Made by a program: the position numbers and the translations under genes
Assembly: GCA_964581385.1 (NCBI GenBank)
Contig: CAZOOK010000018.1
Span: forward strand, 1-64,000
Direction: 5' to 3'
From: CAZOOK01 sp964581385
Lineage (GTDB): Bacteria; Pseudomonadota; Gammaproteobacteria; Nevskiales; Nevskiaceae
DNA: 64,000 bases
Shown here: positions 62,072 to 64,000 of the stretch, in pieces
Layout of the letters: each line of letters opens with the position of its first letter
Position numbering within the stretch: the stretch's first letter is position 1
The notes under the pieces: model-generated
Told to the model about the DNA's origin: nothing
Database searches by the model: none
What the model saw: the letters and a program-made list of their open reading frames with translations, nothing else

Positions 62072-62678
62072 TGATGGATTTCAGATCACGCGCCAATGCA
62101 TCGGTTGTGAACGGCGGCACGATATAGCCGACGAGTTCGACCTGCGGATTCACCAGCATCATCGCCGCGGAATGATCCACCGTATAAGTGCCTGGTGTTT
62201 TTCCGGGCGTTTTCACGAACACGAAGCCAAGATCGCCGCCGAGGCTTTCGAGCGTCGGTACGGGCGCTGTTGCTGCTCGGAATTGAGGATCGAAGTAGCG
62301 CACATATTTGGCCAGCCGTTCGGGCGTGTCGCGCTCGGGATCGACCGACAGGAACACGATCTGCAAATTGCCCGCGTCGTTACCGAGCTTCGTCATCGTT
62401 TCCTTGAGCTGCGCCAACGTGGTCGGACAGACATCAGGGCAATACGTATAGCCAGCGAAAATCAGCGTCCAGCGATCACGCAGATCGGTGCGTGTGAACG
62501 GCTTGCCGTCGGCGCCGTCGAGTGTGAAGTCGCCGATTGGGCGCGGGCGTGGCAGTAGCGTGGTTGTCGTCAGCGTGGATTGCTTGGGTGCGAACCAGGC
62601 GGTCCCAACTGCGACGCCGAGCAAGGTCGCGATGATGACCGCGATGCCGATCAGCGCGAGCCGGAAACGGGTCTTCAC
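62061..62678 (-). CDS. SCO1/SenC-type copper-binding protein
   Basis: A 205-residue thioredoxin-fold protein for copper delivery or redox maintenance of cytochrome oxidase. An N-terminal membrane anchor (residues 6-29) is followed by GDFTLDGADGKPFTRTDLRDRW. The copper ligands are Cys80 and Cys84 (YTYCPDVCPTT) and His169 (TVDHSAAM). It acts on the periplasmic side. Its 3' end overlaps that of the convergent carboxylase gene. Confidence 0.94.
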   Translation of the reverse strand: MKTRFRLALIGIAVIIATLLGVAVGTAWFAPKQSTLTTTTLLPRPRPIGDFTLDGADGKPFTRTDLRDRWTLIFAGYTYCPDVCPTTLAQLKETMTKLGNDAGNLQIVFLSVDPERDTPERLAKYVRYFDPQFRAATAPVPTLESLGGDLGFVFVKTPGKTPGTYTVDHSAAMMLVNPQVELVGYIVPPFTTDALARDLKSIINR

Positions 62679-62683
62679 GGTGT

Positions 62684-63565
62684 TCAGCGGCCTTGCCGCA
62701 ATGTCAGCGGCCAGGGTTTGCCGTACATCCCAGCCGCCGCGGCGCTCATCGCATCGATGACCGCGGGACGCGGTGCCTGGCGCAGTCCCTGTGCCGAGGC
62801 GCGATTTTTCTCACCGGGGATCAGGATCGGCCCCTGACCGAAATACGCCAGTGCTTCGCGCACCACATCGTCCGGATCCATCGCGAGCACGTTCGTCATT
62901 GGTGCGTCTGCGGGCTTGTCCGCAGATGAACCCAGTTCTTCGCCGAATTGCGCGCCGGATTTCTGCATGGCTGGCGTTTGCGTCGCGCCTGCGATGAGCC
63001 CCATTGCATCGACGCCATAGCCGCGAAATTCGGCCCACAGCGACTCGGCGAAAATCATGTCGAAGGATTTGGTCGCGGCATAGGTCGCGACGTACGCCAT
63101 CCCGGCCAGCGCGGTCATCGACGACATCAGGATAACGCCGCCGCGGCCGCGCACCTTCAGCCGCTGGCCGATCTTGTGCGACAGCACCACGGGACCGACG
63201 CAGTTCAGCCGCACCAGATTCAAGGCTTTCTCGATCGGTTCTTCGAGAAACAGGCCGACGCCATGCACCGCACCGGCGTTGTAAACCAGCATGCCGATGT
63301 CATGTCCCACGATCAGCGTGTCGATGTGCGTTTCCAGATCCGCGGCGGTGAGGTCCAGTGCCTGCGTCTTCACTTCGACATGGAAGCGTTCGCGAATCTG
63401 CCGCGCCGTATCCGCGAGGACGTCTTCGCGGCGCGCGAGCAGAATCAAGTTGAGGCCACGGCTCGCCAGTTGTTCTGCGAAGCTTTTGCCGATGCCTTCC
63501 GACGCGCCGGCAATGAGCGCCCACGGGCCATATTTGTGGGCAAACAGCGGTTGATCCGGATTCAT
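62684..63565 (-). CDS. SDR family NAD(P)-dependent oxidoreductase
   Basis: A 293-residue short-chain dehydrogenase. Residues 10-40 hold the Rossmann start YGPWALIAGASEGIGKSFAEQLASRGLNLILLARRED. YNAG is at the NNAG position, and the active site has VILMSSMTALAGMAYVATYAATKSF with Ser, Tyr and Lys (YxxxK as YAATK) in place. The start at 63565 was chosen because the longer frame adds only a non-family leader. The substrate is not evident. It is 5 bp upstream of the SCO1 gene on the same strand, but there is no functional link I know of. Confidence 0.88.
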   Translation of the reverse strand: MNPDQPLFAHKYGPWALIAGASEGIGKSFAEQLASRGLNLILLARREDVLADTARQIRERFHVEVKTQALDLTAADLETHIDTLIVGHDIGMLVYNAGAVHGVGLFLEEPIEKALNLVRLNCVGPVVLSHKIGQRLKVRGRGGVILMSSMTALAGMAYVATYAATKSFDMIFAESLWAEFRGYGVDAMGLIAGATQTPAMQKSGAQFGEELGSSADKPADAPMTNVLAMDPDDVVREALAYFGQGPILIPGEKNRASAQGLRQAPRPAVIDAMSAAAAGMYGKPWPLTLRQGR

Positions 63566-63730
63566 GCGATCGATCTCGGTGTGGTGAATGCGGCAAGTAA
63601 GGTACGGCCGCTCCGCCAATGATAGATGGCCGGCGATATGCAGGCGGTTATTCCTGTTCAATCAGTCTATTGCCGGTCTTGGAAGCGGAGCCTCATACTT
63701 GCGGACCGTTGAATTGCTTGCACGACCGCT

Positions 63731-64000
63731 ATGCCCATTCCTGAAGACCTCGCCGGGCTCTCCACGATCCGCGATTTCGTGCGCTGGGGCGCCAGCGAGT
63801 TCAACCGCGCCGGTCTGGCATTCGGACACGGTAGCGACAATGCGCTCGATGAAGCGTTCCACCTGGTGCTGTGGCGTCTTGGCCTGCCGTTCGATGTGCC
63901 CGCGACTTATCTCGAAGCGGTGCTGACGGCCGGCGAGCGCGAGGCGATCGTCGATCTTTTGCAGCGACGCGTGGCGACACGCAAGCCGGCCGCCTATCTG
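63731..64000 (+). CDS. prmB: 50S ribosomal protein L3 N5-glutamine methyltransferase PrmB, N-terminal part
   Basis: The first 90 residues of a HemK/PrmB-family methyltransferase, cut by the window end. FVRWGASEFNRAGLAFGHGSDNALDEAFHLVLWRLGLP is the PrmB-type N-terminal helical domain, and AIVDLLQRRVATRKPAAYL leads to the catalytic domain, which lies outside the window. PrmB methylates Gln150 of L3. The SAM-binding and NPPY motifs cannot be seen. Confidence 0.9.
   Translation, partial: MPIPEDLAGLSTIRDFVRWGASEFNRAGLAFGHGSDNALDEAFHLVLWRLGLPFDVPATYLEAVLTAGEREAIVDLLQRRVATRKPAAYL

Overview
The window is high-GC DNA from a free-living gammaproteobacterium. The lineage is most likely around Xanthomonadales, Nevskiales or Steroidobacterales. 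This rests on the run rpsB-tsf-pyrH-frr-uppS-cdsA-rseP-bamA-skp-lpxD-fabZ-lpxA-lpxB-rnhB-dnaE-accA-tilS-pyrG, with map-glnD-dapD diverging from its head. There is no rRNA gene or other marker to fix the genus, so this placement is inference.

Region 1 (1-7,000) is accessory. A tyrosine integrase lies beside the 3' end of tRNA-Ser(UGA). Its cargo runs off the left edge of the window: a zinc-ribbon/deoxyribosyltransferase-like protein and a lipoprotein. Past tRNA-Thr(CGU) lies a decayed defence cluster: a SNF2 helicase fused in frame to a methyltransferase tail, an intact RhuM-family gene, and a frameshifted, truncated type III restriction subunit. A ParDE toxin-antitoxin pair with a palindromic operator candidate follows.

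Region 2 (7,000-22,500) holds stress and redox genes, mostly on the minus strand. They include an AraC regulator, two adjacent Dps-family genes (one without ferroxidase residues), a cytoplasmic DsbA-like protein, a frameshifted alpha/beta hydrolase, two dehydrogenases, a P460-type cytochrome and an aldo/keto reductase. A tightly coupled unit follows: UBP zinc finger, cNMP-domain flavoprotein, EgtB, EgtD (ergothioneine). Two unrelated exported proteins close the region.

Region 3 (22,900-30,300) has monomeric isocitrate dehydrogenase, a membrane metallophosphoesterase, SdhE with a YgfX-like partner, and an alkylation-repair pair (Ada-AlkA fusion and Ogt), then dapD.

Region 4 (30,300-56,100) is the core growth cluster for translation, isoprenoid/phospholipid synthesis, outer-membrane assembly, lipid A, DNA replication, fatty-acid and CTP synthesis. 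Two 267-bp copies of a TA-flanked, terminal-inverted-repeat element (MITE-like) bracket map-glnD. They form the glnD stop codon and abut the map and dapD starts. dxr is absent from its usual cdsA-rseP position, and a low-GC small membrane protein gene splits lpxA from lpxB.

Region 5 (56,200-64,000) is a catabolic operon resembling the acyclic-terpene/branched acyl-CoA (Atu/Liu) systems: a PECR-like SDR, carboxyltransferase, acyl-CoA dehydrogenase and biotin carboxylase. Then come a SCO1 protein, another SDR and the start of prmB.
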